The notes: generated by a model from the sequence alone, not told the origin. Shown: positions 11,956 through 22,757, numbered from the stretch's first letter. The stretch is DNA of 64,000 bases from Bacillus swezeyi (GCF_001969815.1 NZ_MRBK01000013.1:62001-126000), one strand, 5' to 3'. Numbers and translations are program-made.

Positions 11956-12445
11956 TGAATGGGTTGAAGCCGGCGGATGAATAAAAATGACTCAATTCTT
12001 CAGCTAAGCGGGGATGATCATCGCCTTTCTCTTGTTGATGGATATTGTGGTCAGAAGCGCTGTTTTGCACAACGGTTTTTCAGAATATACGGCAAGTCCA
12101 GCCGGTTTAGGCTACTCGGAAATCGACAACGTTAAAACATATCGACAAAAATGTATGCAGATCCTGTACAGCAGTATCATCCGGGCCTTGGCCGTCCTGT
12201 TCATCGATTGTGCGTTCACAGGTCTGCCTAATGGACCGGGAGAATGGGGGAGCTTGATTCTGTTTGGCTTGCCGGTCGTGTTGTTTTGCTTTTGGATCAG
12301 TTTGTACTCCTTGAAAAGGTTTTGGAAAAGAAACAAAGATCTTTTCGAACCAGCTCTCAGTCAAAAGTCTGAGAAAAATTCATCTAATACGGCGAGCCGT
12401 TTCCGATCTTATGGAGGGCGTCATTTTTTTGAAACATTTGTATAA
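11955..12445 (+). pseudogene. Broken duplicate of the 11.3-kb membrane protein
   Basis: Translation from ATG 11955 gives MNGLKPADE and then a stop, parallel to FKSGDEY in the intact copy. After a frame change the reading resumes as MTQFFS, a TAA stop, then AGMIIAFLLLMDIVVRS, parallel to EQFFSEAGMIVAVLLLIDFLIRS upstream. The TAA stands where the intact copy has a Glu codon. From ATG 12014 the rest is open (143 residues, four membrane helices), so a truncated product is possible. This is tandem duplication followed by decay. Confidence 0.72.
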
Positions 12446-12486
12446 TAAAATAAGCTGGAATCTGGAATGAGGGGCGGATAAAGCTT

Positions 12487-13622
12487 TTGAGAGAAGACAC
12501 CCGGTTTGAAAAACTAAAAACGCTGAAAGAAATCGCGGAAACCTTAAATGAAGGAAATTATGTAAAGGAAACGCTTGATGCTGTCTTGAAGAAGCTTCTT
12601 CATTTGACAGGACTCAAGACGGCATGGCTTTTTCTGATTGATGAGAAAGGCGGTTTTGAACTGGCTGCATCCGCTTTTTTACCTGAAGCTCTCGCTTATG
12701 ATGACAGCCGCTTATTGTGTGAAGGAGGATGTTATTGCCTTCAGCAATACAGGGACGAAAATTTGGACAGAGCGACAAATATGATCCACTGCCAGAGAAT
12801 TGATAAGGCCATTAAAATGAACAGGGGAGATCCCGAAGGCATTACCCAGCATGCAACAGTGCCGCTCAGAGATCAAAATAAACGATTTGGCCTGCTGAAT
12901 GTCGCCGCTCCCGGCAAAATTCACTTTAACCGAGAAGAGCTGGCACTTTTAGAGGCTGTCGCCTTGCAGATCGGCACAGCTATTAAACGGATGAGGCTTG
13001 CTGAAACAGAACGAAAAAATGTCCTTTTGACGGAGAGGAACAGGCTCGCACAGGATTTGCATGATTCTGTCAACCAAATGATTTTTTCGTTAAGTCTGAC
13101 CGCAAAAGCTGCCGGCGAAATGACAAATAACCCCGAAGTCTGTGAAATGCTTGAGTTTATCCAGGACCTATCACACGAAGCACTCCTTGAGATGAGGGCA
13201 TTGATTTGGCAGCTCAGACCCCAAGGCCTTGAGGAAGGACTGGGGGCTGCCCTTGAAAAGTATGCCGAAGTCCTCGGTCTTGATGTGAAGATGACGCTCA
13301 GCGGTGTTCTGCGCTTATCGCCAGCAGAGGAAGAGCTGTTTTGGCGTCTGAGTCAGGAGGCGCTCAACAATTGTAAGAAACATGCGGAAGCCGAGCTGAT
13401 CCATGTGAACATCTGCGTGTCTCCGTCATCTGCTGTTCTGGAAATCGAAGATGATGGAAAAGGCTTTTCATACGATCCTGACTCAGCTATTCCGACGCTT
13501 GGCTTAAAAGGAATGAAAGAACGGACAGAAAAGGCGGGAGGCACCTTCCATCTCGAGTCGGACATGAATAAAGGGACGAAAATCCGGGTTGTTCTGCCAT
13601 GCAGGGAGAAGGGGGAGGCAAA

Positions 13623-13635
<13 letters not shown>
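12487..13635 (+). CDS. yhcY: Sensor histidine kinase YhcY
   Basis: A 382-residue cytoplasmic NarL-class sensor kinase with no membrane segment. A GAF domain (about residues 20-170) is followed by a HisKA_3 dimerisation segment with the phospho-acceptor in LAQDLHDSVNQ (about residue 190), and a HATPase domain with the N box EALNNCKKHA, DDGKGF and GLKGMKERTE. It pairs with the response regulator encoded just downstream; the genes overlap by 13 nt. The signal is unknown. The start is TTG 12487 after a GAGGGGCGG site. A TATAAT box lies at about 12441-12446. Confidence 0.9.
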
Positions 13636-14795
<1,160 letters not shown>

Positions 14796-14825
14796 CTCGC
14801 CTTCTGACGGGACGCGAGCTAAGCA

Positions 14826-14861
14826 AAAGCCTGACGCTAAAAGAGCGTCAGGCTTTTTTTT
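14826..14861. terminator. Bidirectional terminator between azr and yhdB
   Basis: AAAGCCTGACGC pairs with GCGTCAGGCTTT. It has a T run on the plus side and an A run on the left side, so it can serve both converging genes. Confidence 0.85.
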
Positions 14862-15108
14862 ATGTGAAGACGAGCACGCCGGTTTCATTTTCTTGTCCGG
14901 AAAATGAAGCATGATCAATATATTGAAGCAGATCATAGAGCCTTTTTTCAACAATGGAGTCGTCTCTTTCAAAATTATAGGCGTGCAAAAAATGTTCAAT
15001 TCGTTTAGACAGTAAATCATCTTCCGTACGCACCATTAAGATGAGCAGGTTATCCCATTGAGACCGATGTGTGTAATACAAAGCCTTATCATAATCAGCG
15101 TAGTTCAT
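14860..15108 (-). CDS. yhdB: Conserved hypothetical protein YhdB
   Basis: An 82-residue soluble acidic protein with the segments ALYYTHRSQWDNLLILMVRT and RIEHFLHAYNFE. Its identity rests on position between azr and yhdC and on resemblance to the short B. subtilis YhdB. No domain, signal peptide or catalytic motif is recognisable and the function is unknown. A short GGGAG precedes the ATG. It is transcribed against azr. Confidence 0.75.
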   Translation of the reverse strand: MNYADYDKALYYTHRSQWDNLLILMVRTEDDLLSKRIEHFLHAYNFERDDSIVEKRLYDLLQYIDHASFSGQENETGVLVFT

Positions 15109-15311
15109 TCGCGATTCTCCCTTCTTTCTTTAAGGAGTCTTGATTATTTTATGTGGCGGCCTGTTTTTTTCTCTGGGCAAAACTTGGTCTGCCTGATTTC
15201 ACAGCCTAGAAATATGAGGATTGTATATGGGAAAAGCGAAAAATATCTGCATGACCGCCAGCTTTCTGGTCATGATAATCATATGTACAATACAATCGGA
15301 GAGAGTGAAAA

Positions 15312-15632
15312 ATGAAGAAACTTTCGTACGCGGTTTTTTTCAGCATCCTTATGCTGTCCGCATTCACGGCAAACAGCTATACACTGGGGGAAGAACACGA
15401 TTCGGCCGAAAGATGGGAAAGAATCGCCTGGAGCGCGCTTGAAGAAAAATATAAAGGCGCCCAGCTGGAGGATTATGAATATGTAGGCCGTACTGAAGTC
15501 AATGATGAACAGGTGAAAGATGTTTTCAGGGTAACCGTCAATCAGGAAAGCCAAACGTTTTCGGCGCATGCAGAAGTATATTTTCATCCGGTAACACATG
15601 CGATCATCAGCGTTCAAATTTTTCCTCTGTAA
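15312..15632 (+). CDS. yhdC: Secreted DUF3889-family protein YhdC
   Basis: A 106-residue protein with a signal peptide of about 21 residues (KKLSYAVFFSILMLSAFTA), then a small domain with RWERIAWSALEEKYKGAQLEDYEYVGR-type residues 36-62 followed by beta-strand repeats. This is the DUF3889 family; the function is unknown. It lies between yhdB and nsrR. In B. subtilis the autolysin gene lytF lies between yhdC and nsrR; no trace of it is seen here. Confidence 0.8.
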   Translation: MKKLSYAVFFSILMLSAFTANSYTLGEEHDSAERWERIAWSALEEKYKGAQLEDYEYVGRTEVNDEQVKDVFRVTVNQESQTFSAHAEVYFHPVTHAIISVQIFPL

Positions 15633-15634
15633 AG

Positions 15635-15663
15635 AAAAAAACGAAGGAACACGATTCCTTCGT
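15635..15663 (-). terminator. Terminator of nsrR (also after yhdC)
   Basis: ACGAAGGAA and TTCCTTCGT form a perfect stem that overlaps the nsrR stop codon. The A run at 15635-15640 supplies the T tract for the minus strand. Confidence 0.75.
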
Positions 15664-16094
15664 CAACTCAATAATTTACGTATATGATCCTGATTAAAGA
15701 TAACATCCTGAAGAGTATACTGGTCCAATACTGCTAAATATGCGGAAAGGGCTTTGTTTAAGACGTGTTTTAAGCCGCATGTGGGAGACAGAATGCAGTT
15801 GTTTTTTTCTGCATTAAAACACTCGACAAGGTTAAAATCATCTTCTGTTTTTCTTATGACTTCACCGATATTAATCAGTTCAGGAGCTTTTCCGAGGCGA
15901 ATGCCGCCGTTGCGGCCCCGAATCGTTTCAACGTAGCCAAGCTTGCCAAGCTCGTAAATCACCTTCATGAGGTGGTTTTTTGAGATGGAATACGTGTCGG
16001 CGATGTCTTTTATATTGACAAGCTCGTTTGAGTTTTTGGATGCTAGAAAAATCAGTACTCTTAATGAGTAATCCGTATAATTTGTTAATTTCAT
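15663..16094 (-). CDS. nsrR: Nitric-oxide-sensing repressor NsrR (Rrf2 family)
   Basis: A 143-residue Rrf2 protein. The winged helix occupies residues 1-65, with the recognition region SISKNHLMKVIYELGKLGYV and wing RGRNGGIRL. Three cysteines at 92, 100 and 106 are in the pattern C-x7-C-x5-C, the ligands of the [4Fe-4S] cluster that reacts with NO in B. subtilis NsrR. Loss of the cluster releases repression of NO-detoxifying genes. It is divergent from hmp, whose control region holds two matching operator dyads; in B. subtilis, as I recall, hmp is at another locus. Confidence 0.93.
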   Translation of the reverse strand: MKLTNYTDYSLRVLIFLASKNSNELVNIKDIADTYSISKNHLMKVIYELGKLGYVETIRGRNGGIRLGKAPELINIGEVIRKTEDDFNLVECFNAEKNNCILSPTCGLKHVLNKALSAYLAVLDQYTLQDVIFNQDHIRKLLS

Positions 16095-16203
16095 CGTCGC
16101 ATTACCTCAATCAAACAAGTTTTCATTATCTTATCACATTTTCTCCCTTTTATGAGGGTGGAGCTGAATTTGTTACAAAAATATAAAATATTCATTTATG
16201 ATA

Positions 16204-16232
16204 TTGCTTTAATATTCATAAAGGACTACTAT
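16204..16232 (+). promoter_or_regulatory. Candidate hmp promoter
   Basis: TTGCTT (16204-16209) and TACTAT (16227-16232) are 17 bp apart. The first NsrR box begins 2 bp downstream, over the expected start point. Confidence 0.5.
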
Positions 16233-16233
16233 A

Positions 16234-16256
16234 AAGATGTATAGTAAATACATCTT
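16234..16256. promoter_or_regulatory. NsrR operator 1 (nsrR-hmp spacer)
   Basis: A 23-bp dyad with arms AAGATGTATAG and AAATACATCTT around one base. It matches the NsrR operator pattern known in E. coli and Bacillus. It overlaps the likely hmp transcription start. Confidence 0.75.
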
Positions 16257-16307
16257 TAATCAAGAGAAACCAATTCATATTTTAAAAAAGACCGTTCTGC
16301 ACTTTAA

Positions 16308-16330
16308 AAGATGTATTTTAAATACTTCTT
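16308..16330. promoter_or_regulatory. NsrR operator 2 (hmp leader)
   Basis: A 23-bp dyad with arms AAGATGTATTT and AAATACTTCTT, with one arm mismatch. It lies in the 5' leader 29 nt before the hmp start codon and covers an in-frame ATG at 16311, which argues that this ATG is not the start. Confidence 0.75.
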
Positions 16331-16358
16331 AAAAGTGGCTGGAGAGGAGCAAACCATT

Positions 16359-17573
16359 ATGCTATCTGAAAAAACGATGCAAATTGTCAAATCGACCGCC
16401 CCTGTTTTAAAGGAAAAAGGAACAGAAATTACTTCTTGTTTTTACAAACGGATGTTCAACGCACATCCTGAATTAAAGAACATTTTTAATATGTCACGCC
16501 AGCAAACGGGAGGACAGCCTAAAGCATTAGCTTATACCGTGCTGCAGGCGGCAGAGAATATCGACCGCCTTGAGGCGCTTCTGCCGGTTGTCACACAAAT
16601 CGGACATAAGCATAAAAGCTTAAATGTGAAACCGGAGCACTATCCTATCGTCGGCCATCACCTTTTGGAAGCGATTGAAATCGTACTCGGCGATGCAGCG
16701 ACAGAGGAAATTCTCCAAGCTTGGGCCGAGGCATATGAAGAGATTGCCCGCGTGTTTATTGAAATCGAAAAACAAATGTATGATGAAGACAAAAAACAGG
16801 ACGGAAACTGGGAAGGCTTTAAACCGTTTGTCGTCTTAGATAAGCGGGTGGAATCTGAAACGATCACCTCCTTTTATTTAAAACCGGCTGACGGAACAGA
16901 CCTGCCTCCTTTCAGCCCGGGCCAATACGTATCTGTACGGATTAAAATTCCTGGAGAACAGTACTTTTTAACAAGACAGTACAGCTTGTCAGATGCCTGG
17001 AACAAAGATTACTACCGCATTTCAGTTAAATTGGAAGCGGAAGAAGGCAAGCCGAAAGGAAGGGTATCAAGCTATCTGCATGAAGCAATGGAAGTCGGCG
17101 CCAGCCTCGAAGTGAGCGCTCCTGCGGGAGACTTCGCCCTTTCCGAACAGACGGATCAACCGGTTTACTTCATCAGCGCCGGATCTGGAATTACGCCTGT
17201 CATGAGTATGGTGAAAACACTGGCCGCTAAGGAAAACGATCGGCAGATCACATTCATTCATGCGGCGAAGTCCGAAAAACACCATGCTTTCAAAGAAGAG
17301 GTTGAAAAGCTGATCGGCGAGAAACAAGAGGGCAGACTGCTGTTCATCTACAGCCAAGCTTCCGGAGAACCGTCTGATCACGTCATCAATGGCCGTCTGA
17401 ACGATGACATTCTTAAAACGGCCGTCAAAAATACGGATGCCGCATTCTATATCTGCGGACCGCTTTCTTTCATGAAGAGCGTCATCGAAGGACTGCAAAA
17501 TCTGGGTGTTCCAATGGAAAACATCCGCTATGAAAGCTTTGCTTCATCCCTTGATATGCAAATAGCAAACTAA
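16359..17573 (+). CDS. hmp: Flavohaemoglobin Hmp (nitric oxide dioxygenase)
   Basis: A 404-residue flavohaemoglobin that turns NO plus O2 into nitrate using NAD(P)H. The globin domain is residues 1-140, with the haem-ligand His in QIGHKHKSLNVKPEHYPIVG. The FAD domain has RQYSLSDAW (about residue 208) and the NAD domain has YFISAGSGITPVMSM and the terminal FYICGPLSFMKSV. The start ATG 16359 has GGAGAGGA 10 nt upstream. It is divergent from nsrR with two NsrR boxes in between. A strong stem with no T run follows at 17579-17605. Confidence 0.95.
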   Translation: MLSEKTMQIVKSTAPVLKEKGTEITSCFYKRMFNAHPELKNIFNMSRQQTGGQPKALAYTVLQAAENIDRLEALLPVVTQIGHKHKSLNVKPEHYPIVGHHLLEAIEIVLGDAATEEILQAWAEAYEEIARVFIEIEKQMYDEDKKQDGNWEGFKPFVVLDKRVESETITSFYLKPADGTDLPPFSPGQYVSVRIKIPGEQYFLTRQYSLSDAWNKDYYRISVKLEAEEGKPKGRVSSYLHEAMEVGASLEVSAPAGDFALSEQTDQPVYFISAGSGITPVMSMVKTLAAKENDRQITFIHAAKSEKHHAFKEEVEKLIGEKQEGRLLFIYSQASGEPSDHVINGRLNDDILKTAVKNTDAAFYICGPLSFMKSVIEGLQNLGVPMENIRYESFASSLDMQIAN

Positions 17574-17578
17574 TCAAA

Positions 17579-17605
17579 AGGCAGCTGTCAATCGACAGCT
17601 GCCTT
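17579..17605. terminator. Hairpin after hmp
   Basis: AAGGCAGCTGTC and GACAGCTGCCTT make a perfect 12-bp stem. The following sequence is AAAATTTC, so it lacks a T run and may act as an mRNA 3' end stabiliser or weak terminator. Confidence 0.5.
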
Positions 17606-17611
17606 AAAATT

Positions 17612-17640
17612 TCATCTTTTCAAGACCCGGCTCATACAAT
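17612..17640 (+). promoter_or_regulatory. Sigma-E type promoter of spoVR
   Basis: CATACAAT (17633-17640) is an exact sigma-E -10 box. TCATCTT (17612-17618), 14 bp upstream, resembles the -35 element. Mother-cell sigma-E control of spoVR is known in B. subtilis. Confidence 0.65.
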
Positions 17641-17673
17641 GAAAGAGAAGTCCAACCGGGGGGGATCTGAGTA

Positions 17674-19080
17674 TTGAGCGTACGGGAGCAAAAAGAACTG
17701 CAGCGGGCGATTGAAGAAATTACGGACATCGCGAAAGGGTTCGGCCTTGATTTTTACCCGATGAGATATGAAATTTGTCCGGCTGAGATTATTTATACAT
17801 TCGGTGCATACGGGATGCCGACAAGATACAGCCATTGGAGCTTTGGCAAACAATTTCATAAAATGAAGCTTCACTACGATTTTGGTCTGAGCAAAATTTA
17901 CGAGCTTGTCATCAATTCTGATCCTTGCTATGCATTTTTGCTTGACAGCAATTCACTGATCCAAAATAAACTGATTGTCGCGCACGTGCTTGCTCACTGC
18001 GACTTCTTTAAAAACAACTGCCGCTTTCAAAATACAAAACGGGATATGGTTGAAAGCATGGCGGCAACGGCGGAACGGATTAAACACTATGAGACGATCC
18101 ACGGTTCAAAGGAAGTTGAAGCATTTCTCGATGCGGTTTTGGCGATTGAAGAACATATTGATCCTTCATTGGTGAGGCCGAAGCTTTCTTGGAGCATAGA
18201 TGATGAGGAAGAGGAAGCAGAAACGGGATCAAGTCCTTATGATGATCTGTGGGAGCTCGATCAGAAAGAGCTGAAACAGAAGAAGAAAAAGGGGAGGAAG
18301 AAGTTCCCTCCGAGACCGGAAAAAGACATCTTGCTTTTTATTGAAGAGCATTCCAGGGAGCTTGAGCCTTGGCAGCGGGACATTCTAACTATGATGAGGG
18401 AGGAAATGCTGTATTTCTGGCCGCAGCTTGAAACCAAAATTATGAATGAAGGATGGGCATCCTACTGGCACCAGCGGATCATCCGCGAGCTCGACCTGAC
18501 TTCCAGTGAATCAATCGAATTTGCCAAGCTGAATGCAGGGGTCGTACAGCCGTCTAAAACAGGGATCAACCCTTATTATCTCGGATTAAAAATATTTGAA
18601 GACATCGAAGAACGCTACAACAACCCGACCGATGACATGAAGAAGATGGGGATTGAGCCAAACTCGGGAAGAGAGAAAATCTTTGAAGTGCGAGAAATTG
18701 AATCAGATATTTCCTTTATCCGCAATTACTTGACAAAGGATCTTGTGGCGAGGGAGGATCTCTATCTGTTTCAAAAACAGGGAAGGGATTACAAAATCGT
18801 TGACAAGGAATGGGAAGCAGTACGCGACCAGCTTGTCAGCATGAGAGTAAACGGAGGATTCCCTTATCTGACCGTTGAGGACGGAGATTATTTAAAAAAT
18901 AACGAACTCTACATCAAGCATTGGTATGAAGGGATTGAACTTGATTTAAAGTATCTTGAAAAAGTGCTTCCTTACCTCCAGCAGCTGTGGGGAAGAAGCG
19001 TACATGTCGAAACCGTGCTTGAGGATAAGCCTGTCATGTTCTCGTATGACGGAAAGGCCGTACATCGACGATATTTATAG
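17674..19080 (+). CDS. spoVR: Stage V sporulation protein SpoVR
   Basis: A 468-residue protein, the length of the B. subtilis one, of the SpoVR family linked with spore cortex formation. Typical segments are [41 protein letters not shown], and [18 protein letters not shown] (about residue 263). The biochemical activity is unknown. A highly acidic/basic stretch (EEEEAET then [10 protein letters not shown]) sits at residues 180-215. The start is TTG 17674 behind a run of seven G. A sigma-E promoter lies just upstream. Confidence 0.95.
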   Translation: MSVREQKELQRAIEEITDIAKGFGLDFYPMRYEICPAEIIYTFGAYGMPTRYSHWSFGKQFHKMKLHYDFGLSKIYELVINSDPCYAFLLDSNSLIQNKLIVAHVLAHCDFFKNNCRFQNTKRDMVESMAATAERIKHYETIHGSKEVEAFLDAVLAIEEHIDPSLVRPKLSWSIDDEEEEAETGSSPYDDLWELDQKELKQKKKKGRKKFPPRPEKDILLFIEEHSRELEPWQRDILTMMREEMLYFWPQLETKIMNEGWASYWHQRIIRELDLTSSESIEFAKLNAGVVQPSKTGINPYYLGLKIFEDIEERYNNPTDDMKKMGIEPNSGREKIFEVREIESDISFIRNYLTKDLVAREDLYLFQKQGRDYKIVDKEWEAVRDQLVSMRVNGGFPYLTVEDGDYLKNNELYIKHWYEGIELDLKYLEKVLPYLQQLWGRSVHVETVLEDKPVMFSYDGKAVHRRYL

Positions 19081-19083
19081 ATG

Positions 19084-19111
19084 AAAAGAGGGGAACTCCC
19101 TCTTTTTTTTT
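19084..19111 (+). terminator. Terminator of spoVR
   Basis: AAAGAGGG / CCCTCTTT stem followed by a T run. Confidence 0.8.
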
Positions 19112-19147
19112 GCTTCCCGCTATTAAAAAAATCCGGTTTTGATACAG

Positions 19148-19370
19148 CTACAAGTGTTCACTCCTATTTTCTTTTTTGCAATATGTGAAAATCTTTTTCG
19201 TCTGATCTGTGTGATCCAATACCTGTGAATTGTTCTTTTCCTGGGCCATACGCGTATACCGGCACTTCTTCGCCAGTTTGGCCGCCTGTTGTCCAGCCTG
19301 TATGTGAGCGGTTATTAAAGATCGTTTTAAGAGCCTTTCCACTGTCATTTGTGCCGACCTTCTCCTATTA
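19148..19370 (-). pseudogene. phoA: C-terminal remnant of alkaline phosphatase (phoA)
   Basis: Read on the minus strand, one frame gives KTIFNNRSHTGWTTGGQTG then EEVPVYAYGPGKEQF. The next frame continues LDHTDQTKKIFTYCKKENR. This matches the end of Bacillus alkaline phosphatase (IFNTRSNSGWT, EEVPVYAYGPG, NTDQANIIFKIL, as I recall it), with one frameshift and the other 400 residues missing. In B. subtilis phoA lies between spoVR and lytE, so the gene has been deleted down to its tail here. Confidence 0.8.
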
Positions 19371-19727
19371 AAAATCGGATTCAGTCTATATTGTTAAAGG
19401 AAGCTTGTTTGCCCAGTTTTGATAAATTGAAAAATAGTAAATGAGATAGTGGATTTTTATTTCTATTAATTGAATTTTTTAACACTTGAAAAGTGTAACT
19501 ATGTAGCATTTAAGTTACTTTTGAAATGCAAATGAAATATTTTAGACCCTTAAAAACTTTTTTTAGAAACGAATAACTAAGAAATCTGATGCAGGAAGTC
19601 AAGACTATTCCTAATGGAATTACCTCCTTATAATAGAAACAGAGGAAGGCTTAAGAAGCCGTTTCTTTTCTAAATATGAGAGATTATTACATTTAAGATG
19701 ATAAAAATCTACCTATGGGAGGACAAC
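19371..19727. other. lytE upstream region, no gene
   Basis: AT-rich control region. TATAAT at 19629-19634 is a likely sigma-A -10 box with a poor -35. ACCC (19546-19549) and CGAAT (19570-19574) could belong to a sigma-I promoter, which is known for B. subtilis lytE, but the spacing is uncertain. No convincing WalR box was found. Confidence 0.4.
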
Positions 19728-20549
19728 ATGAAGAAACAAGTTTTAACTGCAACAACAGCGATTGTTTTGGGGACTACATTGTTTGCGGGAGCGGCATCCG
19801 CACAATCGGTCAAGGTGAAAAAAGGCGATACATTATGGGGTTTTTCAAAAAAATATGGAACAACCGTCGGTAAGATTAAAAAAGAAAACAAGCTGACTTC
19901 TGATATCATTTATATAGGACAAACGCTGTCCATCAATGGAAGCAGCAGCACTTCTTCTAAAGCATCGCAGTCATCTTCTTCCACGTACAAAGTCGTCAGA
20001 GGAGACAGCCTTTGGAAAATTTCGCGGTCCTACAATATGACTGTCAATGAATTGAAAAAGCTGAACGGTTTAAAAACAGACTTAATTCGCATCGGACAAG
20101 TTCTGAAAGTAAAGGGGACAAGCAGTGTAAAAGCAGCATCTACAAATACTGGTTCCAGTACGACAAGCAGCTCATCGGCAAATACCTCTTCAAAGCTGAA
20201 TACATCAAAGCTTATCTCAGATGCGCAAGCGCTTATCGGAACACCTTACAAATGGGGAGGCACGACGACTTCCGGCTTTGACTGCAGCGGCTTTATCTGG
20301 TATCTCTTAAACAAGCAAACAAATGTAGCCAGAACGAATACAGTCGGATACTGGAATTCTATGACCAGCGTATCAAGCCCTGCTGTCGGCGACTTTGTCT
20401 TCTTTACCACTTATCAGGCGGGACCATCGCATATGGGCGTTTACATCGGAAATAACAAATTCATTCATGCCGGCTCAGACGGCGTGACAACAAGCGATAT
20501 GACAAACAGCTATTGGAAGCCGCGCTACCTTGGCGCAAAACGCTTCTAA
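19728..20549 (+). CDS. lytE: Cell-wall DL-endopeptidase LytE (LysM-NlpC/P60)
   Basis: A 273-residue secreted autolysin with a signal peptide to about residue 26 (cut after GAASA). Two LysM domains follow (about 28-70 and 88-132; VKKGDTLWGFSKKYG and VVRGDSLWKISRSYN), then a Ser/Thr linker and an NlpC/P60 domain with the catalytic Cys in GFDCSGF and His in SHMGVYIG. It cuts D-Glu-meso-DAP bonds for lateral wall growth. B. subtilis LytE has three LysM repeats and 334 residues, so this one has lost or never had one. The true ATG 19728 follows GGGAGGA. Confidence 0.92.
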   Translation: MKKQVLTATTAIVLGTTLFAGAASAQSVKVKKGDTLWGFSKKYGTTVGKIKKENKLTSDIIYIGQTLSINGSSSTSSKASQSSSSTYKVVRGDSLWKISRSYNMTVNELKKLNGLKTDLIRIGQVLKVKGTSSVKAASTNTGSSTTSSSSANTSSKLNTSKLISDAQALIGTPYKWGGTTTSGFDCSGFIWYLLNKQTNVARTNTVGYWNSMTSVSSPAVGDFVFFTTYQAGPSHMGVYIGNNKFIHAGSDGVTTSDMTNSYWKPRYLGAKRF

Positions 20550-20560
20550 GCTATTTTAGA

Positions 20561-20589
20561 AAAACCCGTTCTTGATTGAACGGGTTTTC
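20561..20589. terminator. Bidirectional terminator between lytE and citR
   Basis: AAAACCCGTTC pairs with GAACGGGTTTT, with T runs on both strands, between converging genes. Confidence 0.8.
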
Positions 20590-20594
20590 CTGTT

Positions 20595-21473
20595 TCAAAA
20601 ACGGAACTGGGATAAGAATGTTAAAAAGTGCTGTACTTTCTCATTATCTTTTAAACTGACCGCATACCCACCTACAACGGGAAGCTTCATAAACCCGCAC
20701 GGCACCTCTATTAATCTTCTTTCCATCAGCTCGCGGCGCACGGTCGATAACGGCAAAAATGAAATGCCGAGCCCTTCTGCAATAAATCTTTTCGTAATAT
20801 GTGTCTGGGACACGAGCATTGTTCTCACAAACGGAAATTTGATTCTCAGCTGTCGAACCAAATCATCCCAATACTCCGGATGGTTGTGGGTCAACAATAA
20901 ATATTCTTCAAGCAAATCTTTGACATCAAGCGGAGACGCGCTTTCTGAGTCTTGGCCGTCATGGGGCGCAACCAAGATGACGGGATCGCTGTACATTGAA
21001 TGACAGGTCAGATTTGACGATTGAACTTTGAGGCAGCTTAATCCGATATCTGCATTGCCTGCCGAGATCAAGGGGGCAATTTCAGCCGATTCGGCGATCT
21101 TCACTTTGATTTCCGAGTTTGGGTGAAGCGATGTATATTTTTTTAATACGAAAGGCAGAATCGTATCTGCGATAAGCGGTGAGACTGCCAGATTCAAAGT
21201 TTGCGAATAGCCTTGTCTGATTTTGTGCAGCTCTGTCATGCTGGATTCATAATCCTCCAGAAGACGGAGGGCAAAAGGAAGGTAGGCTCTCCCTTCTTTT
21301 GTCAAATGGATGCTTCTTCCTTTCCGGGTGAATAATTGGCATCCGAGCTCTTCCTCGAGCAGTTTGATTTGAACGGTTACAGTCGGCTGGGAAATAAATA
21401 AGGTTTCTGCTGTTTTTCTGAAATTTTCGTATTTTGCTGCAGTGACAAAGGTATGAAGCCATTTAAAATCCAT
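20595..21473 (-). CDS. citR: LysR-type repressor CitR
   Basis: A 292-residue LysR regulator. The N-terminal HTH contains [20 protein letters not shown] and [15 protein letters not shown], followed by the periplasmic-binding-like effector domain (about residues 90-290). In B. subtilis CitR represses the minor citrate synthase gene citA. The same divergent pair is seen here with a 109-bp AT-rich spacer. The start has CAGGAGGAG upstream. Confidence 0.92.
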   Translation of the reverse strand: MDFKWLHTFVTAAKYENFRKTAETLFISQPTVTVQIKLLEEELGCQLFTRKGRSIHLTKEGRAYLPFALRLLEDYESSMTELHKIRQGYSQTLNLAVSPLIADTILPFVLKKYTSLHPNSEIKVKIAESAEIAPLISAGNADIGLSCLKVQSSNLTCHSMYSDPVILVAPHDGQDSESASPLDVKDLLEEYLLLTHNHPEYWDDLVRQLRIKFPFVRTMLVSQTHITKRFIAEGLGISFLPLSTVRRELMERRLIEVPCGFMKLPVVGGYAVSLKDNEKVQHFLTFLSQFRF

Positions 21474-21582
21474 TGCGCTCCTCCTGATTAATTTTTTTAA
21501 TCAAAGGCATCAATATAATTCAATATTTTTTAAATATTATATCAACTATAATGAAAATAACAAAGGCAAAGGAGGAATTCAC
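21474..21582. promoter_or_regulatory. citR-citA divergent control region
   Basis: 109 bp, very AT-rich, with short dyads around ATTCAATATTTTTTAAATAT and a TATAAT-like box (ACTATAATG) near 21548. Expected to hold CitR sites; no single consensus box can be fixed. Confidence 0.5.
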
Positions 21583-22674
21583 ATGGTATATCACGGATTA
21601 AAAGGGGTTACTTGTGTTGAAACAGCGATCAGCCGCATTGACGGTGAAAAGGGAAAGCTGATTTACAGAGGATACAATGCAGACCAGCTGGCGCTTGCTT
21701 CGACATTTGAGGAAATTGCTTATTTGATACTTAACGGAGTGTTTCCAAACGAAGATGAACTTCAAACTTTCAAGGAAATGCTTGCTTCATTTCGCGTACT
21801 GCCAGAATCGGCTGAAAAGCTGATTGCGAGCCTTCCGAGTGCATTAGACGATATGGCGGCACTCCGCACGGTCGTCTCTTCATTCGGAGATATAACGTAT
21901 AGATTCCGTCCGACAATGGCAGAAGCGGTTCGGCTGATTGCGGTCGCTCCAACGATCATCGCCTTCAGAAAACGTCTGATGGATGGAAAGGAGCCTGTAC
22001 AGCCGCTTTCTGAGCTTGGCTTTGTAGAAAACTATTTTTATATGCTGAAAGGAAAGCGTCCGACCGAAGCGCAAATGAAAGCACTTGAAACGTACATGAT
22101 TCTCGCCATGGAACACGGCATGAACGCGTCAACCTTCTCGGCAAGGGTCACGGTGTCTACTGAATCCGATCTTGTCTCAGCCGTCACGTCCGCACTAGGC
22201 ACGATGAAAGGGCCTCTGCATGGCGGAGCACCGTCGGCGGTGACTGGAATGCTTGAGGACATCGGAGAAAAATGCCGTGCTGAAAGCTATTTAAGAGCAA
22301 AGCTTGAAAAAGGCGAGAGACTGATGGGATTTGGACATCGTGTGTATAAAACGCATGATCCGAGGGCGAAGGCTTTGCGGATTAAAGCTGAAGAAATTGC
22401 CGGAGACGATCGGGATATTGATCTGGCTCTTCACGTTGAGAACACGGCGATCCGTCTGTTGGAAGAATATAAGCCCGGCCGGAAGCTTTATACCAATGTC
22501 GAGTTTTATGCAGCGGCCGTCATGAAAGCGATCGATTTTGACGCCTCATTGTTTACGCCTACATTTTCGGCAGCCAGAATGGTCGGCTGGTGCGCCCATG
22601 TGTTGGAGCAGGCTGGCGATAACATGATTTTCAGGCCGTCGGCCAAATATATCGGAGAGATGGTCTCTCAGTAA
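21583..22674 (+). CDS. citA: Citrate synthase I CitA
   Basis: A 363-residue citrate synthase (B. subtilis CitA 366). It condenses acetyl-CoA and oxaloacetate, the entry to the citric acid cycle. Motifs with the active-site residues are [24 protein letters not shown] and [14 protein letters not shown], with the C-terminal active Asp in [10 protein letters not shown] and the following strand. An excellent AAAGGAGG precedes the ATG. It is controlled by the divergent CitR. Confidence 0.95.
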   Translation: MVYHGLKGVTCVETAISRIDGEKGKLIYRGYNADQLALASTFEEIAYLILNGVFPNEDELQTFKEMLASFRVLPESAEKLIASLPSALDDMAALRTVVSSFGDITYRFRPTMAEAVRLIAVAPTIIAFRKRLMDGKEPVQPLSELGFVENYFYMLKGKRPTEAQMKALETYMILAMEHGMNASTFSARVTVSTESDLVSAVTSALGTMKGPLHGGAPSAVTGMLEDIGEKCRAESYLRAKLEKGERLMGFGHRVYKTHDPRAKALRIKAEEIAGDDRDIDLALHVENTAIRLLEEYKPGRKLYTNVEFYAAAVMKAIDFDASLFTPTFSAARMVGWCAHVLEQAGDNMIFRPSAKYIGEMVSQ

Positions 22675-22682
22675 TGAAAGCG

Positions 22683-22714
22683 CACGCCTTCTGAATAGAA
22701 GAGCGTGTTTTTTT
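22683..22714 (+). terminator. Terminator of citA
   Basis: CACGC-TTCT / AGAA-GCGTG stem with a GAAT loop, then seven T. Confidence 0.75.
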
Positions 22715-22757
22715 AATTTGCTGAAAAACTGCAAGTTTTCAGTAGGGAAATGGGCTG

